Shown here: positions 1-9,094 of the stretch, one piece after another | Numbering within the stretch: position 1 is the first letter of the stretch | Layout: the number at the start of each line of letters is the position of its first letter | Source of the DNA: Pedobacter kyungheensis | GTDB lineage: Bacteria; Bacteroidota; Bacteroidia; Sphingobacteriales; Sphingobacteriaceae | NCBI RefSeq assembly: GCF_000812965.1 | Contig: NZ_JSYN01000039.1 | Span: forward strand, 1 to 43,989 | Direction of reading: 5' to 3' | DNA: 43,989 bases | Made by a program: the position numbers and the translations under genes | The notes under the pieces: model-generated | Databases searched by the model: none | What the model saw: only the letters and a program-made list of their open reading frames with translations | Told to the model about the DNA's origin: nothing

Positions 1-99
1 TCGTCATTGCGAGAAGGCTTTTTCAGCCGACGAAGCAATCTTTATAGCAAGAATTACCGGCATGAAAGATTGCTTCGTCGTTCCTTCTCGCAATGAAGA
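1..99. repeat. Palindromic intergenic repeat, family A copy 1
   Basis: The first 17 bases (tcgtcattgcgagaagg) return in inverted form at about 83-99 with one mismatch. An inner pair (cgacgaagcaatcttt near 28-43 and its complement near 65-80) is also inverted, so the segment can fold into one long hairpin. Related segments lie at 17796-17917 and 24464-24517. It carries no gene. It resembles the short REP or MITE-like palindromes scattered through Bacteroidetes genomes; how it moves is not visible here. The element may begin before the window. Confidence 0.75.
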
Positions 100-213
100 T
101 TTTTCGAGTAGATCAATGCCGTTAAGCTCTCCCCGTCACTCATATTGATTTTTATATAATAAATTGCCCTTAGGATAACAAATCATTATGGTGTACCCCC
201 TGCAATTAAACAT

Positions 214-242
214 AAAAAAACTATGCTGGTGGGCATAGTTTT
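214..242 (-). terminator. Rho-independent terminator after pafA
   Basis: A 9-bp stem (aaactatgc at 218-226, gcatagttt at 233-241) with a 6-base loop is followed, on the minus strand, by a run of T (the A run at 214-220). It lies just beyond the pafA stop codon. Confidence 0.75.
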
Positions 243-249
243 CTTTGAA

Positions 250-1908
250 TTATTTATTGGTTATTTCTGTTATCGGTTCTCCAACGGTACCGTTTGGCAT
301 TTGGATGTGGAGCAATGCCGCCAGTGTTGGTGCAATATCCGTCATGTAATGCGTTTTGTTGGTAGCACCAGGTTTAATTCCCCAGCCCATAAATACCAAT
401 GGAATGTGCGAATCGTAAGGGTTCCAGCTACCGTGCGTGGTACCAGTGCTGCCACCGTTAAACCAGTTTGGTTCTAAAACGTAATAAATATCGCCGCTTC
501 TGCGTGCATTATAGCCGTTGGTGATCATTTTTTTCTGGATTTCCTGAAGTGTGCTTTGTGAGATCTTTGAGATATCTACCGCATTCTGGAAGCCATCTAA
601 AGTTTTTAAGAATTCAACTGATGCGGCTTTAATCACATCGAAGCTTACATTGCCTTTAGCAGTTTTATCGTGGTCGAAAATAATCTGGTTGTTCATCGAA
701 CTTAAAACCACATTGTTTACTTTGAATTTATCGTTCAGGTAAGCGTTCAATTTATTGGCAATATCCCTATCGCTTACTACACCAGAAGGCATTTTGTTTT
801 CTTTCATAAAACCCGGAACATGTGCTGCACCATGATCGGCAGTTAAGAATACGGTATAGTTGCCTTTACCTACTTTTTTATCCAGATAGTTAAAGAACTC
901 TTCAATATCCTTATCTAAACGCAGGTAAGTATCTTCGGCTTCGATAGAGTTAGGTCCGTAAGCATGGCCAACATAATCGGTAGAAGAACAGCTTACCGCT
1001 AAGAAATCGGTAATGTTATCCTGACCTAAATCTTCTGATAAAATGGCCAGTTTAGCTAAATCCAGCGTAATGGTATTACCATAAGGAGTGCTTCTGATGG
1101 CATCGAAGTTTTTATCGATATTTTGAGTTAACTGGTGCGGGAAAATATTGTTTTTGCCTTCATATTCTTTAGCATCGGCAGTACTGTTTACATAAGTATT
1201 AATCGGATATAGTGTTTCCCAGTTTTTAGCATAAAACTTGTTGGCTAACTTTAATTTGTTGTAATCTGCAATCCAGGTTGGCACTTCTTTCATGTAATAC
1301 GTACTGGTAATCCAGTTACCTGTACTGCCCTGATACCAATAAGCAGCGTTTGCCGCGTGGCCTGCCGGAAGGATAGAGCCACGGTCTTTAAGTGAAATAC
1401 CGATTACTTTACCCTTGAAATTAGTGGCCAGTCTCAACTCGTCGGTAATGGTAGTGGTTAACATGTTTTTTGGCGACATATTTCCTTCAGATGAAGGTGT
1501 GCTGCCAACAGTAGTTACAGTAGAATCTTCGGTACAGTAAACAGTTCTTTTGGTTTCAGGATCGTACCAATCGTTACCAATAATACCGTGTACAGCAGGT
1601 ACTGAGCCGGTGTAGATACAGGTATGACCACATGCCGTATAGGTTGGGGTATAAGGAATAAAAGTATTTTCTACTGAAAAACCTTCGTTCACCAGTCTTT
1701 TAAATCCACCATTGGTATAGCGGTTATAATAACGGTACAGGTAATCCCAACGCATTTGATCTACAACGAGGCCAACCACCAGTTTAGGGCGGGCTACTTC
1801 GGCAGGGAATGCCTTAGCTGTTGCGGGTACGGTCTTTTTGGTTTGACCAAAAGCAATCGAAAAGGATAAGATAGAAATTGAAAAGATCAGACAAGGAATT
1901 TTTCTCAT
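250..1908 (-). CDS. pafA: PafA-type alkaline phosphatase (phosphate monoesterase)
   Basis: Secreted zinc-dependent phosphomonoesterase of the alkaline phosphatase superfamily; it releases phosphate from organic monoesters outside the inner membrane. A Sec signal peptide spans about residues 1-21 and ends in AFG-Q. Active-site residues can be placed with the spacing of Elizabethkingia PafA: D50 and T91 (nucleophile, in YTACGH), N112, K174 and R176 (LKDRG), D311 and H315 (TDYVGH), D358 and H359 (ADHG), and a late His in TTHGSW. The offset from the reference is constant at 12 residues up to R176 and 6 from D311 to H359, which makes the PafA subfamily nearly certain. Length (552 aa) is normal. 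It is monocistronic, diverges from the DUF3472 gene and has its own terminator. PafA enzymes are known as phosphate-insensitive phosphatases; no regulatory site was recognised here. Confidence 0.93.
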   Translation of the reverse strand: MRKIPCLIFSISILSFSIAFGQTKKTVPATAKAFPAEVARPKLVVGLVVDQMRWDYLYRYYNRYTNGGFKRLVNEGFSVENTFIPYTPTYTACGHTCIYTGSVPAVHGIIGNDWYDPETKRTVYCTEDSTVTTVGSTPSSEGNMSPKNMLTTTITDELRLATNFKGKVIGISLKDRGSILPAGHAANAAYWYQGSTGNWITSTYYMKEVPTWIADYNKLKLANKFYAKNWETLYPINTYVNSTADAKEYEGKNNIFPHQLTQNIDKNFDAIRSTPYGNTITLDLAKLAILSEDLGQDNITDFLAVSCSSTDYVGHAYGPNSIEAEDTYLRLDKDIEEFFNYLDKKVGKGNYTVFLTADHGAAHVPGFMKENKMPSGVVSDRDIANKLNAYLNDKFKVNNVVLSSMNNQIIFDHDKTAKGNVSFDVIKAASVEFLKTLDGFQNAVDISKISQSTLQEIQKKMITNGYNARRSGDIYYVLEPNWFNGGSTGTTHGSWNPYDSHIPLVFMGWGIKPGATNKTHYMTDIAPTLAALLHIQMPNGTVGEPITEITNK

Positions 1909-2279
1909 TTTATTTTTATTAATGCGGCTAAAGTAACCATTTTGAATAAAGATATTTTTAACTTTTTGTAAATATTTAGAAGTGAAATGGGATATTTCTA
2001 TCAGAAATTAAAGCGCAAACGGTTGTCTAATTAGCAATAATCAAAAAAACTGCCATCAGGTACTTCATTCGGCCTCTTATAATTTCGAAACACGAAAATA
2101 CATAGCGTTTTAAACTGTAAAATGTGCTCATTTTCATATAGTTGCAAGTGTTATGGCTGCTAAATCAAGGTTGACGATAGCATAATGGAGTCAATCGTTT
2201 GCGTAGAGAAAAATAATAGCAATTTGATTTTTGTGGTTAATTTAAGATTACAATTAATCACCTAACCAACTGTAAAACT
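1909..2279. other. Intergenic region between divergent genes, no gene seen
   Basis: 371 bases separate the pafA start from the DUF3472 lipoprotein start. The stretch is AT-rich and must hold both promoters. The only near match to the phylum -7 element is TTACTTTA on the minus strand close to the pafA start. No RNA gene, repeat or conserved small ORF was recognised. Confidence 0.5.
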
Positions 2280-3938
2280 ATGAAGTCGACTAAATTTTCA
2301 ACCTGGTCTGTAATGGCCATGGGGATCCTGGTATTTTTTCTCTTTTCCTGTCAGAAAAGTATTATTGCCGAAAGCCCGAAACTATCAAAAAATGCACTGA
2401 GTTTGGTCACAAATGCTACGGCAAGTGGAGAGAATGCCGCACCTTCAGAACACCTTTATTTTTCTTTTCCTTCTGATGCGATTGCTAAGTTGCATAAAAT
2501 AAAAATTACGCAATCAGCCAATGCCGAATATTTTTCGGTTCACAATTATGCCGGCGGTTATGCGGGTTTACAGCAAACCCCCGATAATTCTTTTGGAACA
2601 CCGAATATTTTGATCTCGTCATTATGGGATCCAAATACAGCCGGGGGCGTGTATTCGGAAGTGGCTTATACAGGAGCTGGAACCACGAGCAGCAGGTTTG
2701 GAGGAGAGGGTGATGGTTACAAAACGATTAATCCTTATCAATGGGAACTTAATACCTGGTATAATATAGCTTTAAGGGCATGGAAATTAAACGGGAAGTT
2801 ATATATCGGTACTTTTATCCAAAATCAAACCAGCGGTGTGTGGTTTCATACCTCCACATTGGCTATTCCTGAGCGTACCCAGTTTCTGGGCTCAGGTAAT
2901 GATGCATTTTTGGAGAACTGGACTGGATCCAATCCCGCTTATGATGGCAGTTTTGTTAGAAAAGCATTTTTTAAAGATTGCTGGAATTTAACCACCAATA
3001 ATACCTGGGAAAAGCACACCAGCAGAAGTTTTAGCGCAAATGCTAACGATGCGGGCAGAAACGGTATTTACGACAGGGCTTTCAATTCGGGATATGATGC
3101 GACAGAAGATGCTTATTTTATGGAGCATGGCGGAAATGTTCAACCCAGTTCGGGTTTCGGCACAGGACGTACTTTGACGCTTCCGGCACAAACCAATCAG
3201 GGAACCGCACCAACATTAACCGTTGGGGAAGTACAATCGGCAACAGCAGTTAGCAATGGCAGTACGGTAACGGTAAACTGGACGAACAATCAGAGTAAAA
3301 GCCCTCAGTTTTCTTCAAAAGTAGAGTTGCTTAATTCATCAGGCACGGTGGTTAGCACGGTAAATGAGGTTTTGCCTCAAAAAAGATCGGCCACGATTAG
3401 CAGCACCCTAGGTAGCGGAACTTATTCAGTAAGAGTTACCATCACCGATATTTTCAATCAGAATTCAACACCAGTAACTGTTCCTGTTACAAGCGGTATT
3501 ATGGCTAATACCTGGTATAAAGTCAAAAATGCATCAAGCGGGCTTTATCTTGCTATCGAAAATAACAGCACGGCCAATAGTGCATTTCTGGTTGAGAGTA
3601 CCAGTGCCACCGGAAATGGACAAAAGTGGAAATTTAATACTCAGGGAACAAACTATGTAATCGTTAATGCGAATAGCAGTAAAGCGCTTGATATAGCTGG
3701 AGGTACACAAGCCTTAAACGGCAATATTATTCAGTATACGGTTACTAACGGGGCAAATCAGCAGTGGATTTTACTTCCTGTGGGTGCAAATAAATATGTA
3801 ATCCAGAGTAACCTGTCTAATCATTATGTGTTGGATAACCCGGGGAGTAGTACAACCAGTGGTACTAAGATTGTGCAGTATAGCATAAATGGTACTTCTG
3901 GTTCTGCAAACCAGCAATGGATATTAGAGGCACAATAA
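2280..3938 (+). CDS. DUF3472 lipoprotein with C-terminal ricin-type beta-trefoil
   Basis: Predicted surface or periplasmic lipoprotein. A type II signal peptide ends at C24 (LFSC). Residues about 60-290 resemble DUF3472, a family of unknown activity often found beside carbohydrate-active modules. Residues about 300-405 look like an Ig/Fn3-like linker, starting with a Thr/Ser-rich stretch. Residues about 408-552 form a ricin-type beta-trefoil with repeated QQW or GQKW motifs, a carbohydrate-binding fold. A role in binding or processing an extracellular glycan is an inference from this architecture; no catalytic residues can be named. It stands alone, with a divergent phosphatase upstream and convergent folC downstream. 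Confidence 0.8.
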   Translation: MKSTKFSTWSVMAMGILVFFLFSCQKSIIAESPKLSKNALSLVTNATASGENAAPSEHLYFSFPSDAIAKLHKIKITQSANAEYFSVHNYAGGYAGLQQTPDNSFGTPNILISSLWDPNTAGGVYSEVAYTGAGTTSSRFGGEGDGYKTINPYQWELNTWYNIALRAWKLNGKLYIGTFIQNQTSGVWFHTSTLAIPERTQFLGSGNDAFLENWTGSNPAYDGSFVRKAFFKDCWNLTTNNTWEKHTSRSFSANANDAGRNGIYDRAFNSGYDATEDAYFMEHGGNVQPSSGFGTGRTLTLPAQTNQGTAPTLTVGEVQSATAVSNGSTVTVNWTNNQSKSPQFSSKVELLNSSGTVVSTVNEVLPQKRSATISSTLGSGTYSVRVTITDIFNQNSTPVTVPVTSGIMANTWYKVKNASSGLYLAIENNSTANSAFLVESTSATGNGQKWKFNTQGTNYVIVNANSSKALDIAGGTQALNGNIIQYTVTNGANQQWILLPVGANKYVIQSNLSNHYVLDNPGSSTTSGTKIVQYSINGTSGSANQQWILEAQ

Positions 3939-3950
3939 AACAATAACAAC

Positions 3951-3985
3951 AAATGAGTTGAGGCTACATAGCACTCAGCTCATTT
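3951..3985. terminator. Hairpin terminator between convergent genes
   Basis: A 12-bp stem with one G-T wobble (aaatgagttgag at 3951-3962, ctcagctcattt at 3974-3985) lies between the stops of the DUF3472 gene and folC. The T runs on either side are weak, so it is a probable bidirectional terminator and not an ideal one. Confidence 0.55.
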
Positions 3986-4020
3986 CGTTAATCTTGAAAA
4001 AGAGGGAATTATTTATCTCT

Positions 4021-5310
4021 TTACAGCGCTTCGGCCACCACAAAAGTGCTTCCACCAATGTAAACAAGGTCTTTTAAACCAGCCGATTGGATAGCCATTG
4101 CCTTGGCTTCGGCTACGGATGAATAAGTATTTCCTTTTAAACCAAACCCGGCTGCCTGTTCTGCAAGCTCATTGGCGGCTAAGCCACGTTCTAAATCGGG
4201 CTTGCAAAAATAGTAAGCAGCATTTTTGGGCAGCAGCGACAAAACCTTCGAAATATCTTTGTCCTTTACCATCCCGAAAACGATGTGGAGGTTTTGATAT
4301 GGCGTTTGGCTAATGTTTTTAATTACTTCGCTAATACCGGCTTCGTTGTGGCCTGTATCGCAAATTACCAGGGGATTTTTGCTTAAAGTTTGCCAACGGC
4401 CCTGCAAACCGGTTTGTTTTTTAACCTGACTTATGCCTTTGTAAATGCTTTGCTCGTCGGTTTTGATTTCGGTTTGTGCATTGAGCACAGCCAATGCTTC
4501 TAAAACCGTTAAGATATTTTTGTGTTGATAAACACCTGTAAGATCGCTTTGCAGGTGTTTATATTTGATTGCTTCGCCCTGATAAACTGATAATGACAAT
4601 TTATTGTTCACCAGTTTAAAATCACGTGCGGTTAAAACCTGATCGGCAAAAACAATTTGTGCATTCATTTCTGAGGCCTTTTTATTAAATACCGGTGCAG
4701 ATTCGGGATGGGTTTCGCCGATTACAACCGGAGTATTTTTTTTAATAATCCCGGCCTTTTCACCAGCAATTTCGGTTAGGGTATTACCCAACATGTTGGT
4801 GTGGTCTAAACTGATATTGGTAATTACCGAAGTAAGCGGACTAATGATATTGGTCGAATCTAAACGGCCGCCTAAACCTACTTCAATGATGGCGATATCT
4901 ACTTCATTCCTGGCAAAGCAATCAAAAGCCATCGCTACCGTAACTTCAAAAAATGAAGGCTCGACTTTTTCAATCAGTTGTCGCTGATTCTTAACAAAAG
5001 CAATCACCTCACTTTTGCTAATCATTTTACCGTTAATGCGGATCCGCTCACGAAAATCTTTTAAATGCGGCGAAGTGTATAAACCCGTTTTGTAGCCCTG
5101 TGCCTGTAAAACCGAAGCCAGCATGTGCGAAGTAGAACCTTTACCATTGGTGCCGCCTACATGGATGCTTTTAAATTTATCCTGCGGATTGCCCAGCGCT
5201 TCGCAAAAAATGATGGTATTGGTTAAATCTTTTTTAAAAGCCGAAGCACCTACACGAGTAAACATGGGCAGTTTACTGTATAAATAATCGAGTGTTTGCT
5301 GGTAGTTCAT
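4021..5310 (-). CDS. folC: Bifunctional folylpolyglutamate/dihydrofolate synthase
   Basis: Mur-ligase-family ATP-dependent enzyme that adds glutamate to dihydropteroate and to folates in the cytoplasm. The P-loop GGTNGKGSTS is near residues 52-61. Typical blocks follow: SPHL with DFRERIRING, EVGLGGRLDSTN, and SLDHTNMLG. The C-terminal domain carries ICDTGHNEAG. Length is about 429 aa. I start it at the ATG at 5310 (MNYQQTLDYL); a longer frame beginning at a TTG at 5322 is rejected because that TTG is the end of a TATATTTG promoter element. It follows the TonB-like gene but is separated from it by a terminator, so it probably has its own promoter and a very short leader. Confidence 0.93.
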   Translation of the reverse strand: MNYQQTLDYLYSKLPMFTRVGASAFKKDLTNTIIFCEALGNPQDKFKSIHVGGTNGKGSTSHMLASVLQAQGYKTGLYTSPHLKDFRERIRINGKMISKSEVIAFVKNQRQLIEKVEPSFFEVTVAMAFDCFARNEVDIAIIEVGLGGRLDSTNIISPLTSVITNISLDHTNMLGNTLTEIAGEKAGIIKKNTPVVIGETHPESAPVFNKKASEMNAQIVFADQVLTARDFKLVNNKLSLSVYQGEAIKYKHLQSDLTGVYQHKNILTVLEALAVLNAQTEIKTDEQSIYKGISQVKKQTGLQGRWQTLSKNPLVICDTGHNEAGISEVIKNISQTPYQNLHIVFGMVKDKDISKVLSLLPKNAAYYFCKPDLERGLAANELAEQAAGFGLKGNTYSSVAEAKAMAIQSAGLKDLVYIGGSTFVVAEAL

Positions 5311-5319
5311 AATACGGGT

Positions 5320-5327
5320 CAAATATA
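5320..5327 (-). promoter_or_regulatory. Putative -7 element of folC
   Basis: On the minus strand this reads TATATTTG, a perfect match to the Bacteroidetes -7 consensus TAnnTTTG, and it ends 9 bases before the folC ATG. No clear -33 TTG is at the expected distance. If used, transcription would start within a few bases of the ATG. Confidence 0.5.
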
Positions 5328-5399
5328 AGCCGAGGATTGCGATTCTGAAATGAAATAATGAAGATTTTAAAACAGACCACCAGTGAAATGGGCTATAAA

Positions 5400-5433
5400 C
5401 AAAAAAGCACAGGTGTTTTACCTGTGCTTTTGA
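5400..5433 (-). terminator. Rho-independent terminator after the exbBD-tonB operon
   Basis: A 12-bp perfect stem (aaaagcacaggt at 5403-5414, acctgtgctttt at 5420-5431) with a 5-base loop is flanked by an A run that reads as T on the minus strand. It separates the TonB-like gene from folC. Confidence 0.8.
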
Positions 5434-5452
5434 ATTATTTTATTTCAAATGA

Positions 5453-6274
5453 TTATTTCACTTTGAAGTTAAAGATTACGATTCCGGTTTGTACATCAGG
5501 TGCCGATTCCAGTTTATTTAAGCTGGCTCCCATTACGGCTTGTTCGCATTTTCTCCATAAAGCTAAATCGGATAGGGTAGTACCTCTTGCACCCGCTCTG
5601 GCCTGAACCACTTTACCATTTTTGTCCACACGGATTTGAACAGCAATTTTACCTGCACTTTGCCCATCATCCTGAATGCGGGGGATATCTATAAATTTTC
5701 TGCTGGCCAATGAAAGTTGAACATTTCCATTTCCTGAGCCACCTTCTCCATAGTTAGAGGCCAGCGGATCGCCATCTTTATCACCCTGGTTTCCAGGAGT
5801 ACTTCCGGTTCCATCGCCTTGTCCCTGACCAGGATTCTTTTTGCCTTTGTACAAAGCATTTTGATTGATAACCGGCTTGGCAGGTTTTTCTTCTGTTTGC
5901 GCCGTTGGGGTAGTGGTTTTAACCTTGGTGGGTTTGGTATTTACCGCTAAAGCTTCTTCAGTATTCTGTGTCTGAATTTCTTTTTCACTCGATTCGGTTG
6001 AAGTATTTGGTGTAACTTTTTCTTCAGGAGTAACCTTGTCGGGAGCTTTACCATTAGCGTTAGGATCAACAGAGGGCTCTTCAATGCTGGTGTAATCATC
6101 GCCCATACCTTCTGCTGCAGTACCATAATTTACGACCATACCACCCATACCAATATCTTCTGGCGGTTGGAACGAGCCGATTACAATGAAAAAGCTGATC
6201 GCAAGCAGAAAAGCCATTATCCCGGTAGAAATGGCAACTGCTTTTGGGTAATTATTTTCTTCTGCAGTATTCAT
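5453..6274 (-). CDS. TonB-like energy transducer
   Basis: Inner-membrane anchored periplasmic protein expected to pass proton-motive energy from ExbB/ExbD to the outer membrane. One membrane segment lies at about residues 13-34. A long Pro/Lys/Thr/Gly-rich spacer follows (about 35-185, with a Gly-rich GKKNPGQGQGDG run). The C-terminal domain, about residues 190-273 (GKIAVQIRVDKNGKVV), matches the TonB/TolA-like domains of Bacteroidetes transducers. Its start overlaps the exbD stop by one base, indicating translational coupling. No classical PxPKP spacer repeat is present. It may serve the adjacent barrel, many receptors, or a Tol-like division role; the sequence does not decide. Confidence 0.85.
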   Translation of the reverse strand: MNTAEENNYPKAVAISTGIMAFLLAISFFIVIGSFQPPEDIGMGGMVVNYGTAAEGMGDDYTSIEEPSVDPNANGKAPDKVTPEEKVTPNTSTESSEKEIQTQNTEEALAVNTKPTKVKTTTPTAQTEEKPAKPVINQNALYKGKKNPGQGQGDGTGSTPGNQGDKDGDPLASNYGEGGSGNGNVQLSLASRKFIDIPRIQDDGQSAGKIAVQIRVDKNGKVVQARAGARGTTLSDLALWRKCEQAVMGASLNKLESAPDVQTGIVIFNFKVK

Positions 6275-6675
6275 TATTTTTTAGGCTCAACAGCTAAAAC
6301 AAGTTTTAATTTCAGTTTATTGGCAACATCATAGGCTACCATAATGTTTTCGGCAGGTACATTTTTAGCTACGTACAAAATGATGGTTAAATCGGGTGCC
6401 AGTTTCTGGAAGCCTTCAATAACCGGTTGTAACTGATCTTCTGGTGTCGGTTTCTTATCAACGAAATAATTTAACTTTTCGTCTATGGTTACCGTAACTG
6501 CTTTTTTGGCTGTTGATTGTTGTCCACTCGATGACTGAGGCAACAGCAATTTAACTACCTGAGGATTTACCACAGCAGATGCCAACAGGAAAAACAGCAT
6601 CAGGAAGAACATGATGTCGTTTAGTGCCGATGTATGTACTTCTACACCTCCTTTTGTTCTTTTGCGTAAATTCAT
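6274..6675 (-). CDS. ExbD/TolR-family proton channel subunit
   Basis: Small inner-membrane protein (133 aa) with a single membrane helix near residues 20-40 (LNDIMFFLMLFFLLAS). It contains the essential Asp of the family (D20 in LNDIMFF), used for proton passage. The periplasmic part (about 45-133) has the usual alternating strand-helix pattern and ends in VLAVEPKK. It overlaps exbB and the TonB-like gene by one base each. TolR and ExbD cannot be told apart by this sequence alone; the TonB-like partner favours ExbD. Confidence 0.9.
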   Translation of the reverse strand: MNLRKRTKGGVEVHTSALNDIMFFLMLFFLLASAVVNPQVVKLLLPQSSSGQQSTAKKAVTVTIDEKLNYFVDKKPTPEDQLQPVIEGFQKLAPDLTIILYVAKNVPAENIMVAYDVANKLKLKLVLAVEPKK

Positions 6676-7379
6676 TATTTGCCCGGTTCTTCTAATAAAT
6701 CAATAAAGTCAATTGCATCGGTCTCCATTTTCAGGATGATTTTCTCCACCATAATGTTTAAGATATGGTAAAGCACGTAGGCAATAATACCGATAATTAA
6801 TCCGGTTGCTGAGGTAATCATCTTGGTATATAAACCACCTGAAATGGTTCCGATTTCGATAGCGCCTTTAATGGATACCTGGTGGAAAATGGTGATTACC
6901 CCCACAATGGTACCAACGAAACCAAGCATCGGTGCAATACCTGCAACAATACCCAATATACTGATGTTCTTTTCGAGTTTTGAAACTTCTAACTTACCCA
7001 CATTCTCAATAGCGCCTTCAATTTCTTTAATCGGGCGACCAATGCGTCTTAAACCTTTTTGCAACATGCGCGAAAGCGGAGAATTATTGTTTCTCAAAAG
7101 CGACATGGCACCATCTAAATTACCCGATTGGATATATGATCTGATCTGGCCCATCAGGTTTGATTCATCTTTAGTTGCCTTTTTGATGGTTAAATAACGT
7201 TCTACAAATATAACCAGTGCTAAAAAGGCTAAAAATGCAAGGGGAATCATTACCCAGCCGCCTTTAAATAATAAATCAATAAAATGTAGTTCTGGTGCAG
7301 GCTGTGTTACGGCCTGGTTAATTGCATTTGCGGTGTCTTGTAATGCTTGTGTGGTGTCTTGAATTAATAAAGTTATCAT
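6675..7379 (-). CDS. ExbB/TolQ/MotA-family proton channel subunit
   Basis: Inner-membrane channel protein (234 aa) that forms the pentameric proton channel around ExbD. Membrane segments lie near residues 42-62, 145-170 and 183-207. The cytoplasmic loop carries the family pattern of long helices (MLQKGLRRIGRPIKEIEGAIE), and the conserved pore helix reads GIAPMLGFVGTIVGVI. The N-terminus is extended by about 35 polar residues rich in Gln and Thr before the first helix. The gene starts inside the stop codon of the HU-SPOR gene (TAATG), so the four genes form one translationally coupled operon. Confidence 0.92.
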   Translation of the reverse strand: MITLLIQDTTQALQDTANAINQAVTQPAPELHFIDLLFKGGWVMIPLAFLAFLALVIFVERYLTIKKATKDESNLMGQIRSYIQSGNLDGAMSLLRNNNSPLSRMLQKGLRRIGRPIKEIEGAIENVGKLEVSKLEKNISILGIVAGIAPMLGFVGTIVGVITIFHQVSIKGAIEIGTISGGLYTKMITSATGLIIGIIAYVLYHILNIMVEKIILKMETDAIDFIDLLEEPGK

Positions 7380-9049
7380 TATGGTTGTGTGTTGTTAAAT
7401 ATTTGTTGTACGTAGTAACCCTTTCCCTTGAGTTTTTTCTGTAATAAATCTTTTTGTGCTACGGCTTCTTTTTCGTTGGTGAAAGTACCCAAACTCACGT
7501 TCTGACGTTTGCCCGGCATTTTCGCAATTTTTGCATTAATACCCACCTTTTTTAAGGTCTTAATGTATTGTTCTGCTTTTTCAACGCTTCCGAATGATGC
7601 GCCAATTACTTCGAAAGTTGCAGGACCTGTTTTTTTAGCTTCTGTTTCCGGTTTGGCAGGTGCTGTTTCTGCTTTTGGGGCAACTGGTGTTACTTTAGGT
7701 GCTGTTTTTTTTACGGTATCAGCCTTTTTCTGTACCTGATTGGCTTTTAAAATGCTATCGGTTTTGGCGATAGAATCTTGTTTCGCTTTCAGGGTATCTA
7801 CGGCCACTTTGGGCGAATCGACAGTTACCGGATTTGTGATTGCAGGTTCGGATTGCCCGTTAAACAATTCGGGTTTAACCAGGTAGGTAATGGCAGCCGC
7901 AATAATAATGATCAGTGCTATGATTACCACTTTTAACCAGGTAGACATGCCTTGCGGCTGCGTATCGTGATCAATCGGATCGTGTCCAAAACGGTTAGGG
8001 TGTTCTTCGTGCTGTTGTTTAATAAAAGCAGGAGCTTCTACAACAGGTTCAGCTGGTTTAACCTCTTCCTCAAGTGGGATGTAAGTTTTAGCAGCTTCTG
8101 GTTCTGGAGTCAGCCTGAAACGGTTCGGATCTTCCTGGTGTTTTGGTGTGAATACATCAGGTGTTTCAGCAACAGCATCTTCAGACTCTGGTGTGTGTCC
8201 AAAACGGTTTGGATGCTCTTCGTGCTGGTGTACAACTGCCGGCGGAACTTCCACCTCCTGTGCTTCGACAGCTTTATTGGCTTGTTCTGATTCTGGTGTA
8301 TGTCCAAAACGGTTAGGATGTTCCTCGTGCTGGTGTATTACTGCTTCCGGAATGGCTACTTCATGCTGTTCTTCGATATGGCTCGCTTCTTCTGATTCAG
8401 GCGTTTCAATAACGGCTGGTTCAGGAGCAGGAGTTGCAGGCGTTTCAGCAGTTTTTTCAATTGCATGCTCCGTATGCTGCAGGGTATTCCTCAAATCGTC
8501 TTTTACCTCGTCCAGTTCTACATTTTCGATTACCGGTTGCTGGTACGATTTATTTTGGAAAGGCGCAGGAACAATTGGAGCCTCGGCAATTTCATCATAA
8601 ACGGCTTCGTCTTCTTTAACAGGTGCTGTCTGCGTTTCTTCAACAGCGGTTTCGGTAAGCGAAGGCAATCCGTAAAATTCAGAACCGTAATTCATATTTT
8701 TAATCGGTTCGAAATCCAAACCCTGTTCGGTAAAAAACAAACGACCGGTATTTTCTAACTCAATTTCATGATCCTGTTCCAGTTTCTGGTTTACCTCTTC
8801 AACAAACTGGGCAATGTAATATTGGGCACTTTCTGCAGAGATATTTCTTTTCGCCGAAATAAAATCAGTTAGTGCTTTTTCTTCTTTAACATCAGCAGTG
8901 AACTGAAGGGTATAGCCAGGAGGTAAAAACGTTTGTTTTTCCTTATCGTATCTACCGGGATATTTCTTTTTATAAAAAGTTCCCAAGCCGGTAATACCAA
9001 CTTCTTTGCGTTGCTGCAAGAGCTCTAAAAGGTATGATAAGATATCCAT
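7379..9049 (-). CDS. HU-CCDC81 / SPOR domain membrane protein
   Basis: Bitopic membrane protein of 556 aa. Residues about 1-115 form two HU-like CCDC81 domains (GITGLGTFYKKKYPGRYD; LENTGRLFFTEQG), a DNA-binding-like fold facing the cytoplasm. A long acidic linker (about 120-365) contains four copies of a motif like HQHEEHPNRFGHTPE at about 239-255, 274-290, 303-317 and 345-360. One membrane helix spans about 370-391. A Thr/Lys/Pro-rich periplasmic spacer follows, then a SPOR domain at about 478-552 (FEVIGASFGSVEKAEQYI). SPOR domains are known to bind denuded peptidoglycan at division septa. First gene of the exbB-exbD-tonB operon. A link between septal wall and the Exb motor is inferred. Confidence 0.88.
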   Translation of the reverse strand: MDILSYLLELLQQRKEVGITGLGTFYKKKYPGRYDKEKQTFLPPGYTLQFTADVKEEKALTDFISAKRNISAESAQYYIAQFVEEVNQKLEQDHEIELENTGRLFFTEQGLDFEPIKNMNYGSEFYGLPSLTETAVEETQTAPVKEDEAVYDEIAEAPIVPAPFQNKSYQQPVIENVELDEVKDDLRNTLQHTEHAIEKTAETPATPAPEPAVIETPESEEASHIEEQHEVAIPEAVIHQHEEHPNRFGHTPESEQANKAVEAQEVEVPPAVVHQHEEHPNRFGHTPESEDAVAETPDVFTPKHQEDPNRFRLTPEPEAAKTYIPLEEEVKPAEPVVEAPAFIKQQHEEHPNRFGHDPIDHDTQPQGMSTWLKVVIIALIIIIAAAITYLVKPELFNGQSEPAITNPVTVDSPKVAVDTLKAKQDSIAKTDSILKANQVQKKADTVKKTAPKVTPVAPKAETAPAKPETEAKKTGPATFEVIGASFGSVEKAEQYIKTLKKVGINAKIAKMPGKRQNVSLGTFTNEKEAVAQKDLLQKKLKGKGYYVQQIFNNTQP

Positions 9050-9094
9050 TCGGGTAAAATTAGCGTTTTTATTTTAATTTGTTAATTCTACCTT

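Noticed and set aside
223..477. An 84-codon plus-strand reading frame
   Set aside because: It lies antisense over the end of pafA and its terminator; all pafA active-site motifs are in the other strand.
5453..7379. A classical Tol-Pal system
   Set aside because: No TolB or Pal gene is present, and the transducer's C-terminal domain looks TonB-like.
8148..8600. A 150-codon plus-strand reading frame
   Set aside because: Antisense shadow of the repeated, low-complexity linker of the HU-SPOR gene.
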